Positions 1-7,257 of a stretch of 64,000 bases of DNA are shown in pieces. The notes under the pieces were generated by a model, which was not told where the DNA came from, did not search any database, and saw only the letters and a program-made list of their open reading frames with translations. Each line of letters starts with the position of its first letter. Within the stretch, counting starts at the first letter, position 1. The stretch is from Firmicutes bacterium UBA5201 (GTDB taxonomy: Bacteria > Bacillota > Clostridia > Peptostreptococcales > Acidaminobacteraceae), in NCBI GenBank assembly GCA_002412775.1, contig DHVT01000012.1, positions 62,001-126,000 of the forward strand, written 5' to 3'. Both the position numbers and the translations under genes were made by a program.

Positions 1-141
1 AGGCGGATCAGAATGGTCAGAATGGATTCAAACAGAAAACTTCAATTGCTGAAAGGGATCAACGATGCCTCGCCTCAGATTTTCAGTCCTATGGAAGTCA
101 AAGTCATTGGCAAATGCATCAAAGTTGAATTTTTCTTATAA
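1..141 (+). CDS. C-terminal end of a possible LexA/S24-type repressor (partial)
   Basis: An open frame enters from the left edge and stops with TAA at 139-141, giving the last 46 residues of a protein. The tail contains KLQLLKGINDASPQ and ends VKVIGKCIKVEFFL. The pattern of a short beta strand 'VkviGKcikVe' close to the C-terminus is what S24 peptidase-fold repressors such as LexA show, and lexA lies next to hflX in several clostridia. The match is short and the catalytic Ser/Lys would be outside the window, so the family is only a suggestion. No terminator follows directly; the next visible signal is the promoter of the hflX leader. Confidence 0.4.
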   Translation, partial: RRIRMVRMDSNRKLQLLKGINDASPQIFSPMEVKVIGKCIKVEFFL

Positions 142-144
142 CTA

Positions 145-184
145 TTGAAGCTATCAGCGGTTTGTGGTAATATGTATGTATAAT
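145..184 (+). promoter_or_regulatory. Probable promoter of the hflX leader
   Basis: TTGAAG at 145-150 is followed after 17 nt by TAATAT at 168-173. An alternative -10 hexamer, TATAAT, sits at 179-184 with TG just upstream. Either would start RNA near 180-192, just before the first leader ORF and about 345 nt before hflX. Confidence 0.5.
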
Positions 185-202
185 AATTCAAAGAGGTGTA
201 AC

Positions 203-226
203 ATGATGAAATTGAGATTTGGTTGA
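203..226 (+). CDS. Leader peptide 1 of hflX (MMKLRFG or MKLRFG)
   Basis: A tiny ORF reads MMKLRFG and stops at TGA 224-226. AGAGGTG at 192-198 is 7 nt before the second ATG (206), so the product is most likely MKLRFG. The residues K-L-R fit the Lys/Arg-X-Lys/Arg motif at which macrolide-bound ribosomes stall, and MKLRF is one conservative change from the MRLRF module of the ErmD leader peptide (established knowledge). That it acts as a sensor here is inference from the motif, its ribosome binding site and its place in a long leader. Confidence 0.5.
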   Translation: MMKLRFG

Positions 227-310
227 TGACAACTGAATATCGGGGCTGGAAATCTTTTTTTTCCTGTGCCCAAAATCATGTGAACAGCCGTAAATAAATA
301 TTGAATAATT

Positions 311-335
311 TAGGCGCATTCGCGTCTATTTTTAT
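311..335 (+). terminator. Small hairpin followed by an A/T-rich run in the hflX leader
   Basis: AGGCGC pairs with GCGTCT (one G-U) around a 4-nt loop and is followed by ATTTTTATT. It is a weak intrinsic-terminator shape inside the leader, between the two leader ORFs and upstream of the stronger hairpin at 344-378. Confidence 0.35.
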
Positions 336-343
336 TGCATATG

Positions 344-378
344 AAAAACAGCCATGTTGACACTTGGGCTGTTTTTTT
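344..378 (+). terminator. Attenuator-like terminator in the hflX leader
   Basis: A-rich bases and CAGCC (349-353) pair with GGCTG (367-371) and flanking U residues, followed by seven T. The arm sequences are duplicated upstream: AACAGCC at 283-289 and GGGCTG at 243-248. The repeated arms can form alternative pairings, as in transcription attenuators. It lies between leader ORF 1 and leader ORF 2 and well before hflX, so some read-through or antitermination is needed for hflX expression from the upstream promoter. Confidence 0.6.
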
Positions 379-409
379 GTGAATCAAATCAACGAATGGA
401 GGTATGAAC

Positions 410-454
410 ATGTTCAAATTGTGCAGATTGCGTAGAGTAATGACGGTTCGCTAG
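410..454 (+). CDS. Leader peptide 2 of hflX (14 aa, carries RLR)
   Basis: ATG at 410 lies 6 nt after a perfect GGAGGT (398-403) and opens a 14-codon ORF, MFKLCRLRRVMTVR, ending at TAG 452-454. R6-L7-R8 is the RLR motif known from macrolide-responsive erm leader peptides (established knowledge). The ORF ends 79 nt before hflX and lies just 5' of a segment (465-472) complementary to the hflX ribosome binding site. A regulatory role is inferred; a random ORF with such a strong ribosome binding site, position and motif is unlikely. Confidence 0.6.
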   Translation: MFKLCRLRRVMTVR

Positions 455-464
455 CTATTCGACA

Positions 465-529
465 ACCTTTCCCAGATGCCGCAATGTTGTGTGTTTGATA
501 AGAGCTGTCGTAATCAAAAAAGGGGAGGT
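465..529 (+). promoter_or_regulatory. Hairpin that can mask the hflX ribosome binding site
   Basis: ACCTTTCC (465-472) can pair over 8 bp, two of them G-U, with GGGGAGGT (522-529), which is the hflX Shine-Dalgarno sequence. CGACA (460-464) can instead pair with TGTCG (506-510), and GGTT (445-448) inside leader ORF 2 can pair with AACC (464-467). These pairings exclude one another. The arrangement resembles translation attenuation of erm genes. No folding energy was computed. Confidence 0.45.
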
Positions 530-533
530 CCAT

Positions 534-1790
534 ATGAACGAAAGAGTACTGATTGTAGGCGTAAATGCCGGTAATAATCCCGAATTCAAGAATTCGATGG
601 AAGAACTTAAAAATCTTGCTGAAGCTTGCAACTATACGGTTGTAGGTCAGGTTGAACAAAATATGAGAAACAAACATTCTGTAACCTATGTCGGTAGTGG
701 CAAAATCCTGGAAATCAAACTGGATGCCGAAGCTGTGAATGCGGAAAAAGTGATATTCAATGATGAATTATCTCCGTCTCAACTGAGAAATCTTGAAAAC
801 GCATTAATTATGCCCGTTTTCGATCGAACGGCACTGATATTAGAAATATTTGGAAAACGCGCCAGAACGAGAGAAGCCAAACTTCAAGTTGAAATGGCTC
901 AAGTGCAATATCTGTTGCCGAGGCTGATCGGCTCATATTCAGCGCTGGGAAGACAATCGGGAGGCGTCGGCACGAAAAACAAAGGTGTCGGTGAGAAGAA
1001 ATTGGAACTGGACAGAAGGCGTGCGGAACAAAAGATTGTGGAACTTGAAAAAGCACTGCAGAGCATTCAAAATGAAAGAACCACCCAAAGAAAAAGAAGG
1101 GTGAGTTCAGAACTGCCATCAATCGCGCTTGTCGGCTATACCAATTCAGGAAAAAGCACGCTTCTCAATGCTTTTGTCTCTGAGAACAACGGCAGCTCCG
1201 ATAAATTTGTCCTTGAGAAAAATATGTTGTTTGCCACACTGGAAACCTCAGTCAGACAAATTGTTATGAAAAACAAACGCAGATTCCTTTTGTCGGATAC
1301 CGTTGGATTTGTCAGTAATCTGCCTCATGGCCTCATCAAGGCTTTCAGATCGACACTTGAGGAAGTGATTCATGCAGATCTTCTTCTGCATGTGGTGGAT
1401 TATTCCAATCCTAATTATGAGGAGCAGATGAAAGTCACTCTTGAGACACTCAAGGAGATTGGAGCGGATCAGATTCCAGTAATCAACGTCTTCAACAAGG
1501 CAGAGTTGGTTCTGGATGAATTGCCCATGACGGACAATCGCGGTGTATACATCTCCGCCAGAGAGAGAATTGGCATTGATATACTGGAAAAAATGATATC
1601 CGATCTCGTTTTTACCGATTATATTGAATGTACAATGCGGATTCCTTTTACTGAAGGAGCGCTTGTTTCTTATTTGAATGACAATGCTTGTGTCAAAGAG
1701 ATCAAGTATGAGAATGACGGTACAGTCTTGAATATGGAATGCAGGGAACAGGATTTTCAAAAATACCAAAAATATATTGAGATGAATTGA
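534..1790 (+). CDS. hflX: GTPase HflX, ribosome-splitting factor
   Basis: HflX binds GTP and splits stalled or heat-damaged 70S ribosomes; some Firmicute versions give macrolide/lincosamide resistance. The 418-aa product has the N-terminal HflX domain, a Gly-rich linker and coiled coil (about 140-190), then the G domain: G1 GYTNSGKST near residue 201, G3 DTVGF near 255 and G4 NKAE near 320. The start at 534 is chosen because GGGGAGG lies directly upstream; an in-frame ATG-like start at 489 would place the N-terminus before the conserved NERVLIVG. A long leader with two short ORFs precedes it, which suggests drug-responsive control. A strong terminator follows. Confidence 0.96.
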   Translation: MNERVLIVGVNAGNNPEFKNSMEELKNLAEACNYTVVGQVEQNMRNKHSVTYVGSGKILEIKLDAEAVNAEKVIFNDELSPSQLRNLENALIMPVFDRTALILEIFGKRARTREAKLQVEMAQVQYLLPRLIGSYSALGRQSGGVGTKNKGVGEKKLELDRRRAEQKIVELEKALQSIQNERTTQRKRRVSSELPSIALVGYTNSGKSTLLNAFVSENNGSSDKFVLEKNMLFATLETSVRQIVMKNKRRFLLSDTVGFVSNLPHGLIKAFRSTLEEVIHADLLLHVVDYSNPNYEEQMKVTLETLKEIGADQIPVINVFNKAELVLDELPMTDNRGVYISARERIGIDILEKMISDLVFTDYIECTMRIPFTEGALVSYLNDNACVKEIKYENDGTVLNMECREQDFQKYQKYIEMN

Positions 1791-1795
1791 TATTG

Positions 1796-1830
1796 AAAAA
1801 GCATGTCCCCACCTTGGGGATATGCTTTTT
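1796..1830 (+). terminator. Intrinsic terminator after hflX
   Basis: AAAAAGCATGTCCCC pairs with TGGGGATATGCTTTTT; a G-C core and a T run end the hflX transcript. Confidence 0.85.
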
Positions 1831-1841
1831 CAGTTGCCTCA

Positions 1842-1870
1842 TTGTCTGTACATTGATATTGTTATATACT
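1842..1870 (+). promoter_or_regulatory. Probable promoter of the GGDEF-EAL gene
   Basis: TTGTCT (1842-1847) and TATACT (1865-1870) are separated by 17 nt and lie 30 nt before the start codon. Confidence 0.5.
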
Positions 1871-1899
1871 GTAGTCATCACTTTAAATGGAGCGAAAAT

Positions 1900-4005
1900 A
1901 TGATCAAACACGCCATTAAGGTCACACTCAATAGAAAATTGTTATTGTACATGGTCCTTTTTTTGCTGACTACAGCTCTGTCCATAGGCATTCCAAGTTA
2001 TAACATATCCAAAAAGGCTTTGGATGAAAAAGGGGAGACCATACTCAAAAATGGTGTCAAATCAGCGATCATGTTAATAAAGGATAAAAACATGGCAGTC
2101 CTTGCGGGAACAATCTCACTTGATGAAGCGCAGGAGAGCATTAAAATGGCAATGCTTGGACCCATGAATGAAGAGGGTGATCGACAAATCGACAACCCCA
2201 TTGATTTGGGGGAAAACGGTTATTTTATAGTCTATAGTCTAAATGGAGAAGAAATTCTTCACCCGACCCTTGAAGGTGAGAATGTCTGGGATGTGGTGGA
2301 TCAAAACCCTGATCTAAAAGAACCTTTTTATTTGGTTCGTGATAAAATTGAAAAGGCACTAAACGGAGGTGGCTTTACAAGTTATACATGGAATTTGCCT
2401 TATGAGGAGACTCTTGAGGAAAAAGTGGTCTATTCGGAATATGAACCGAACTGGGGATGGGTAGTCACTGCGGGAACTTACGTTACGGATTTCAACAAAG
2501 AGGCTGATCTGATTCTGAATCTGACGGTTTTACTTGTTGTTTTTGTGGTTTTTCTGGGCTTCTTTCTGTCTTCAAAATACATATCCTCAATAGCAACGCC
2601 GTTGATGACAGTAGAAAAAGCTATGAAAGCTGTAGAATTTGGGGAATTTCGAAAAGTGGAGAACATTAAACGCACTGACGAAATCGGTAGTCTGATCAAA
2701 GGATACAACCATATGATCACCGCAATTGAAACTGCGAACAGAAAAATTAAAGCTTATGCCTATTACGACACACTCACGGGTCTTCCGAATCGCAATATGT
2801 TGAAAGAGCATGTCAATGATAGACTGGGGAGCGGTTGTTCCGAATATAATCTGATTTTAGTGGACATCAAAGATTTTAAGGTGATCAATTCCATCTATGG
2901 CAATGAATATGGCGACAAGATCATCTTGATCATCAGTGAATATCTCAAAAACTTCGAGGGCAATGCAGTCAAGTTTTCAAGGGTGGCAGGTGATGAGTTT
3001 GCCGCTTGGGTGGAAAATTGGGATATCGCCACATTAAAGAACAGTTTGAGTATAATGCGTGATGAACTGAATGCATTATTGAACAGAAACGGACATATGA
3101 ATCGCCTCGAATTCCACATCAGCAGCTGTGGCTATGAGGAATCCTATAAGTCATTCGATATGATTTATCAGAGAGCCAGTATAGCAATGCAGTACGCCAA
3201 AATCAACAAACTTTCATCGCATGTGGTTTACGAGGATGAGATGTTTTCAGGCATAGAAAGAGAATCCGCACTTAAATCTCAAGTGGAATCGGCGCTTGAT
3301 AATGATGAGTTCACACTTTATTATCAAAGTATGTATGATGTGAAAACAGATACCGTAGTCGGTGTTGAAGCCTTATCCAGATGGTTTTCACCAACCTTAG
3401 GAACCATAAGTCCTTTGGAGTTTATCCCTATACTTAACAAGAATAATCTTATGATTGAATTCAGTAAGTTTGTAATTGGCAAGGCGATGGATGACCTACC
3501 GGAGCTTTTCAAACTTTATGGAGATGACATTCATCTATCCATCAATGTTTCTCCAAGTATGTTTTTGTGGGATCAATTCATTTCTTTCTTGACAACATCA
3601 ATCCAATCCAGAGGGATAGGACCTGAAAGGATCGTCCTTGAAATCACAGAAGATATTTTCATTACTGATTTCAAATTGATAAAAGATATATTCGATCAAC
3701 TGAAGCAATGTGGCATCAAAATCGCATTGGATGATTTTGGATCGGGTTATTCATCCCTCAATTACTTGAGAAACATCAAATTTGACCATATCAAAATAGA
3801 CAAGATGTTCATTGATGATATTCATACGGACCACAAATCGCTTACCATGTTCAGGACAATAGTGGAACTTGCGCATAGTCTGAACTCCAGAGTGATTGCT
3901 GAAGGGGTTGAAGAGAAAATTCAGGTGGATTTGATTGAAGAGTCTGGATGTGCTTGGATTCAGGGATATTATTTTGCGAGACCCGAACCTTTGATCCAGC
4001 AATAG
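1900..4005 (+). CDS. Membrane Cache-HAMP-GGDEF-EAL protein (c-di-GMP phosphodiesterase likely)
   Basis: The 701-aa product starts with a transmembrane helix (about 10-32), an extracytoplasmic Cache-like ligand domain with FIVYSLNGE and WGWVVTAGTYV, a second helix (about 205-228) and a HAMP segment. The diguanylate cyclase domain carries AGDEF (near residue 363) instead of GGDEF. The EAL domain is intact: EALSRW near 489, then DDFGSGYSSL, KIDKMFI and AEGVEE. It probably hydrolyses c-di-GMP in response to an external small ligand; whether the AGDEF domain is catalytic or a GTP-binding regulator cannot be told. The start at 1900 has GGAG 7 nt upstream; the longer upstream frame would run through the promoter and terminator. 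Monocistronic. Confidence 0.9.
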   Translation: MIKHAIKVTLNRKLLLYMVLFLLTTALSIGIPSYNISKKALDEKGETILKNGVKSAIMLIKDKNMAVLAGTISLDEAQESIKMAMLGPMNEEGDRQIDNPIDLGENGYFIVYSLNGEEILHPTLEGENVWDVVDQNPDLKEPFYLVRDKIEKALNGGGFTSYTWNLPYEETLEEKVVYSEYEPNWGWVVTAGTYVTDFNKEADLILNLTVLLVVFVVFLGFFLSSKYISSIATPLMTVEKAMKAVEFGEFRKVENIKRTDEIGSLIKGYNHMITAIETANRKIKAYAYYDTLTGLPNRNMLKEHVNDRLGSGCSEYNLILVDIKDFKVINSIYGNEYGDKIILIISEYLKNFEGNAVKFSRVAGDEFAAWVENWDIATLKNSLSIMRDELNALLNRNGHMNRLEFHISSCGYEESYKSFDMIYQRASIAMQYAKINKLSSHVVYEDEMFSGIERESALKSQVESALDNDEFTLYYQSMYDVKTDTVVGVEALSRWFSPTLGTISPLEFIPILNKNNLMIEFSKFVIGKAMDDLPELFKLYGDDIHLSINVSPSMFLWDQFISFLTTSIQSRGIGPERIVLEITEDIFITDFKLIKDIFDQLKQCGIKIALDDFGSGYSSLNYLRNIKFDHIKIDKMFIDDIHTDHKSLTMFRTIVELAHSLNSRVIAEGVEEKIQVDLIEESGCAWIQGYYFARPEPLIQQ

Positions 4006-4022
4006 AAAAAGACAAAAAAAAG

Positions 4023-4050
4023 AAAAGTTGGATGATCATCCAACTTTTCT
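4023..4050 (-). terminator. Perfect palindrome terminator between the EAL gene and tRNA-Leu
   Basis: A perfect 26-bp palindrome with half site AAAAGTTGGATGA spans 4023-4048. On the minus strand it is followed by a long T run (the A-rich tract at 4006-4022), so it chiefly terminates tRNA-Leu; it can also stop the plus-strand transcript. Confidence 0.75.
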
Positions 4051-4055
4051 TGCCA

Positions 4056-4142
4056 TGGTGCCGAAGGCGGGACTCGAACCCGCACGAGTGTTACCTCTCC
4101 GGATTTTGAGTCCGGCGCGTCTGCCAGTTCCACCACTTCGGC
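4056..4142 (-). tRNA. tRNA-Leu(CAA)
   Basis: An 87-nt class II tRNA with encoded CCA. The 7-bp acceptor GCCGAAG/CTTCGGC, a TTCGAGT T-loop region, a long variable arm and the anticodon loop CTCAAAA (anticodon CAA, reading UUG) are all visible on the minus strand. Confidence 0.95.
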
Positions 4143-4257
4143 TCGGAACTATTTTAGATTACCATAAGAAGATAAAATTGACAAGAGAATTTTTCCAAAA
4201 TAAATATTTATAGAAAAAGAAATATAATTTCGAATATTCAATTAATTGTAACAAAGG

Positions 4258-4286
4258 TTGAATTCAATGGGGAATTGTGTTAAAAT
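4258..4286 (+). promoter_or_regulatory. Promoter of the YdjM-like gene
   Basis: TTGAAT and TAAAAT are separated by exactly 17 nt, 31 nt before the ATG. Confidence 0.7.
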
Positions 4287-4317
4287 GGTTAACATAATGC
4301 AGAAAGAAGGACTATAA

Positions 4318-5277
4318 ATGGACCCATTGACTCATGGATTGGTAGGTGCGGCGATTTCAGCTTTTTCTGGAAATCCTGTTGCCCTTGACAATCCTCTTGC
4401 TATAGGCGCAATATTAGGCGCCATGTCTCCTGATTTGGATTTCGTGGTAAAACTATTCAAAGACGATGCAAAATATCTTGAACATCATAGAGGTGCTACC
4501 CATACGTTGCCTTATCTGATCGGTTTCAGTGTCATTATTGCAGCTGGTCTTTCAATACTACCTTTTCACGACTTCAATTTTTTACAAATACTCCTTTGGA
4601 CTTTTTTAGGAGCTTTGTCCCATACCGGACTTGACATCATGAATTCCTATGGTGCCAAACTTTTCAAAAAGAAACTCAAGTTAAGCATTTTGACGTTGTA
4701 TGATCCAGTGATCACTTTGGTTGGTTTTCATCTTATACTCAACCGTTCGAACCATTGGATGGATTATATCGGATCGATTGTTCTTGTAGGGGCGTATCTG
4801 TATCTGAGATATGTCATGAAAAGAATTGCGGAGCAGCAATTGAGCAAACATTTCGCATCTGATCATAAATATATGAGCATATACGTCATTCCCGCGCTTA
4901 AGGCATTTTACAAATGGGATTTTGTTGTGCACACAGACACTCATGACTATGTTGGCCAGTATAACTCCTGGTGTTCACTTATTTCTGGATGTCCGGTCAT
5001 AAAAGTGACCAATACTTTTGAAAACAACGAACCCATCTATACCAATTTTTTTAGGACAACACCTATCGGGGAAAAGTTTTCCACGTTTTCTCCAAACCTG
5101 CATGTGAAAGTGATTCCAAGTGAAGTTGAAGGTCAGATCACTCTTAGAATCGTGGATCTTCGATACTATATGAAGAAAGATTTTTTACATCAGGCCACAC
5201 TTGTAATCGACCAAGAGTTCAATATCATTTCTTCACTCTTGCATCCTTACAGTATCAATAAGGCGATTCCCATTTAA
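4318..5277 (+). CDS. YdjM/DUF457-family membrane protein (putative metal-dependent hydrolase)
   Basis: The 319-aa product begins MDPLTHGLVGAA and carries SPDLDFVVK, HHRGATHTL and LSHTGLDIMNSYG, the conserved His/Asp motifs of the YdjM family, which is annotated as inner-membrane metal-dependent hydrolase (E. coli member is SOS-induced). Several hydrophobic helices lie in the first 160 residues; the C-terminal half is soluble. The biochemical substrate of the family is not known. GAAGGA stands 7 nt before the start. It is monocistronic, with its own promoter and a terminator after it. Confidence 0.85.
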   Translation: MDPLTHGLVGAAISAFSGNPVALDNPLAIGAILGAMSPDLDFVVKLFKDDAKYLEHHRGATHTLPYLIGFSVIIAAGLSILPFHDFNFLQILLWTFLGALSHTGLDIMNSYGAKLFKKKLKLSILTLYDPVITLVGFHLILNRSNHWMDYIGSIVLVGAYLYLRYVMKRIAEQQLSKHFASDHKYMSIYVIPALKAFYKWDFVVHTDTHDYVGQYNSWCSLISGCPVIKVTNTFENNEPIYTNFFRTTPIGEKFSTFSPNLHVKVIPSEVEGQITLRIVDLRYYMKKDFLHQATLVIDQEFNIISSLLHPYSINKAIPI

Positions 5278-5287
5278 TATATCATTC

Positions 5288-5321
5288 GAGTTGAAACTTT
5301 TGTTTCAGCTCATTTTTTTTT
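5288..5321 (+). terminator. Intrinsic terminator after the YdjM-like gene
   Basis: GAGTTGAAAC and GTTTCAGCTC form a 10-bp stem with a TTTT loop, followed by nine T. The T run abuts the next promoter. Confidence 0.85.
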
Positions 5322-5329
5322 GTTATAAT
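5321..5329 (+). promoter_or_regulatory. Extended -10 promoter of the ECF sigma operon
   Basis: TGTTATAAT is an extended -10 element; no good -35 is seen 17 nt upstream, where the terminator stem lies. It would start RNA near 5336, about 55 nt before the sigma gene. Confidence 0.5.
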
Positions 5330-5390
5330 GGAACTAAATTGAAAGGTGTGGCGTCTAATAACTATAGCCTTTCATGAAAGGAGTGAAATA

Positions 5391-5954
5391 ATGGAATCTA
5401 CGCTCATAGAAAAGAGTATTCAAGGCGATGTTTCCAGCTTCGAGAAACTCATTGTGCAGTACAATCGATATGTTTACAATATTGCATATCGAATGATGGG
5501 TAATGAAGAAGATGCAAAAGACATGTCGCAAGAAGCATTGATCAAAGCATATAAGGCAATAGGACAATTTAAGATGGAGTCGGGTTTTTCAACATGGCTC
5601 TACAGGATTGTAATCAATACCTGCAAGGATGAACTCAGAAAAAGAAAAGAACAGGTTCTATCACTCGATGAAGCTATAGCTGACAATGCCTCTTTACAGG
5701 ACATCATCAGCGATGACCGATCAAATCCGATACTGATCTATGAACAGGTTGAACTCAAAGCGACCTTGAACGAAGCACTGAACAAACTTTCGGATGACAA
5801 CAAGTCGGTGGTCATACTTAAAGATCTAATGGGGTACTCATACGAGGAAATCGGTGAGATATTACAAATACCTATCGGTACGGTGAGATCCAGATTAAAT
5901 CGTAGTAGAACCTCACTCAAATCAATATTGAAAATTCAACTGGCCGAACAGTGA
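5391..5954 (+). CDS. ECF-type RNA polymerase sigma factor
   Basis: The 187-aa product has sigma region 2 (FEKLIVQYNRYVYNIAYRM, EDAKDMSQEALIKAYKAI, FSTWLYRIVINTCKDELRKR) and region 4 (LNKLSDDNKSVVILKDLMGY, IGEILQIPIGTVRSRLNRSR helix-turn-helix), with no region 1 or 3: an extracytoplasmic function sigma factor of the SigW/RpoE type. The start at 5391 is chosen because AAAGGAG is 7 nt upstream. It is followed 13 nt later by its membrane anti-sigma partner, so it likely answers an envelope signal. An autoregulatory ECF promoter (GAAAC/CGT) could not be found upstream. Confidence 0.93.
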   Translation: MESTLIEKSIQGDVSSFEKLIVQYNRYVYNIAYRMMGNEEDAKDMSQEALIKAYKAIGQFKMESGFSTWLYRIVINTCKDELRKRKEQVLSLDEAIADNASLQDIISDDRSNPILIYEQVELKATLNEALNKLSDDNKSVVILKDLMGYSYEEIGEILQIPIGTVRSRLNRSRTSLKSILKIQLAEQ

Positions 5955-5967
5955 AAGGAGGACGTTT

Positions 5968-7257
5968 ATGAACTGTGAACAAGCAAGAATATTAATGAAC
6001 GCAGCAATCGATGGCGACATCAATGAGCATGAGCGTTCCAAATTGGATCAACATATAGACTCCTGTGAAGCCTGTACAGTTGAATTTGAAGAACTCAAAT
6101 ACGTTGTTCAAATGCTGGGAGAGATGGAGTTGAAGGCATTACCAATTGGTTTTGAAGAAGAATTGCACGAGAAATTGTTGAATGTGAAACACGAAAGTGA
6201 ACCAATCAAAACTGGCAACACCCTATTGACAAAAATCAAAAACATCCATATCAAGAAAAGATATTACGGATATGTGGCCACAGCCGCTGTACTGATCATG
6301 GTTGTAGTCATAGGCAAGAATATACTGTTTCAGCCTAAATATGAATCGGCTATGATGGATACTGCATCCAGCGAGGAATATGGACGTGGATCCGATGGCG
6401 ACATGGGAAAAGCATCATTCAATGAATCAGTCGCCCCTGCGGAAGCTCCAGCGCCTACAGCTGAATTTGAAATGAGCAGACAGGACCTCGATTCGTCATA
6501 TGGTGTGACAGGCTTTGCAGAGACTCCTCAATCCACACCATCCAATGGAGACTATAGAGAAGACCGTTTGATCATTCAAACCGCCAATCTTCGAATGGAC
6601 GTGGAAAAATATGATGAAGTTTATCTGCAGCTCACCAATTGGGTCAAAGCGGCTGGAGGATATGTGGAAAACGAGTCCACTTCCTATAAGACAAACTACA
6701 CCGATCGCGAAAACCTGAAATATGGTTATCTGACACTTAGAGTTCCAGCTACCGGATATGAATCGATGATCAACCAGATCAAATCATTGGGAAATGTCAC
6801 ATACGATTCAGCCAATGCATACGATGTGACAAAAAACTACAGGGATACCGCATCAGAAGTCGAGAATTTGAAAGTGACTGAAGAAAGACTCAGAGAAATC
6901 ATGACAGATGCTGTTGAAATCAAAGATATCCTCGCCATTGAAAATGAACTCACAAGAATTCGCGGCCAAATCAACTCATATGAACGTCAACTAAAGGATT
7001 GGGAAGCGCTTGCGGACATGACAACCATCACTGTGGAACTCAATGAGGTCAAAAGTCTGAAGCCAATGATCGAACCAATCGATGACACCTTATTTGGAAA
7101 AGCCAAAGAGGGCTTTATCCATACAATCAATTCAATCAAATTGACAATCGAGCAAGTATTCATCTGGTTGGTCTCTAAATCACCTATACTTGCACTATTG
7201 GGATTATTAGCGATTCTCGCTAAAATCGTCTATACGAAAAAAAGGAGGAAATCATGA
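5968..7257 (+). CDS. Membrane anti-sigma factor with zf-HC2 and DUF4349 domains
   Basis: The 429-aa product starts with a zinc-binding anti-sigma domain (HIDSCEAC, the HxxxCxxC motif, about residues 30-37), then a transmembrane helix near 92-112. The long outer part has a Pro/Ala-rich linker, a DUF4349 domain (RLIIQTANLRMDVEKYDEVY to VELNEV, with a coiled coil) and a second helix near the C-terminus ending in KKRRKS. The cytoplasmic zinc domain should hold the sigma factor encoded just upstream; DUF4349 would then be the sensor. AAAGGAGG precedes the ATG. The fusion of both domains is notable. Confidence 0.85.
   Translation: MNCEQARILMNAAIDGDINEHERSKLDQHIDSCEACTVEFEELKYVVQMLGEMELKALPIGFEEELHEKLLNVKHESEPIKTGNTLLTKIKNIHIKKRYYGYVATAAVLIMVVVIGKNILFQPKYESAMMDTASSEEYGRGSDGDMGKASFNESVAPAEAPAPTAEFEMSRQDLDSSYGVTGFAETPQSTPSNGDYREDRLIIQTANLRMDVEKYDEVYLQLTNWVKAAGGYVENESTSYKTNYTDRENLKYGYLTLRVPATGYESMINQIKSLGNVTYDSANAYDVTKNYRDTASEVENLKVTEERLREIMTDAVEIKDILAIENELTRIRGQINSYERQLKDWEALADMTTITVELNEVKSLKPMIEPIDDTLFGKAKEGFIHTINSIKLTIEQVFIWLVSKSPILALLGLLAILAKIVYTKKRRKS

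Noticed and set aside
142..533. T-box or metabolite riboswitch before hflX
   Set aside because: No T-box sequence or known aptamer core is visible; the two leader ORFs and repeated arms explain the long leader better.
1248..1769. Long minus-strand ORFs (for example 173 codons inside hflX, 191 codons inside polA at 8415-8990)
   Set aside because: They are antisense to well-identified genes, lack ribosome binding sites and show no recognisable domain.
1822..1899. N-terminal extension of the GGDEF-EAL protein
   Set aside because: It begins inside the hflX terminator and covers the promoter; ATG 1900 has GGAG and starts before the membrane helix.
4028..4213. 61-codon plus-strand ORF over tRNA-Leu
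   Set aside because: It lies antisense to a clear tRNA gene and its terminator.
5281..5390. Autoregulatory ECF (GAAAC/CGT) promoter before the sigma gene
   Set aside because: TGAAAC at 5292-5297 is present but is part of a terminator stem, and no CGT-type -10 lies 16-17 nt downstream.
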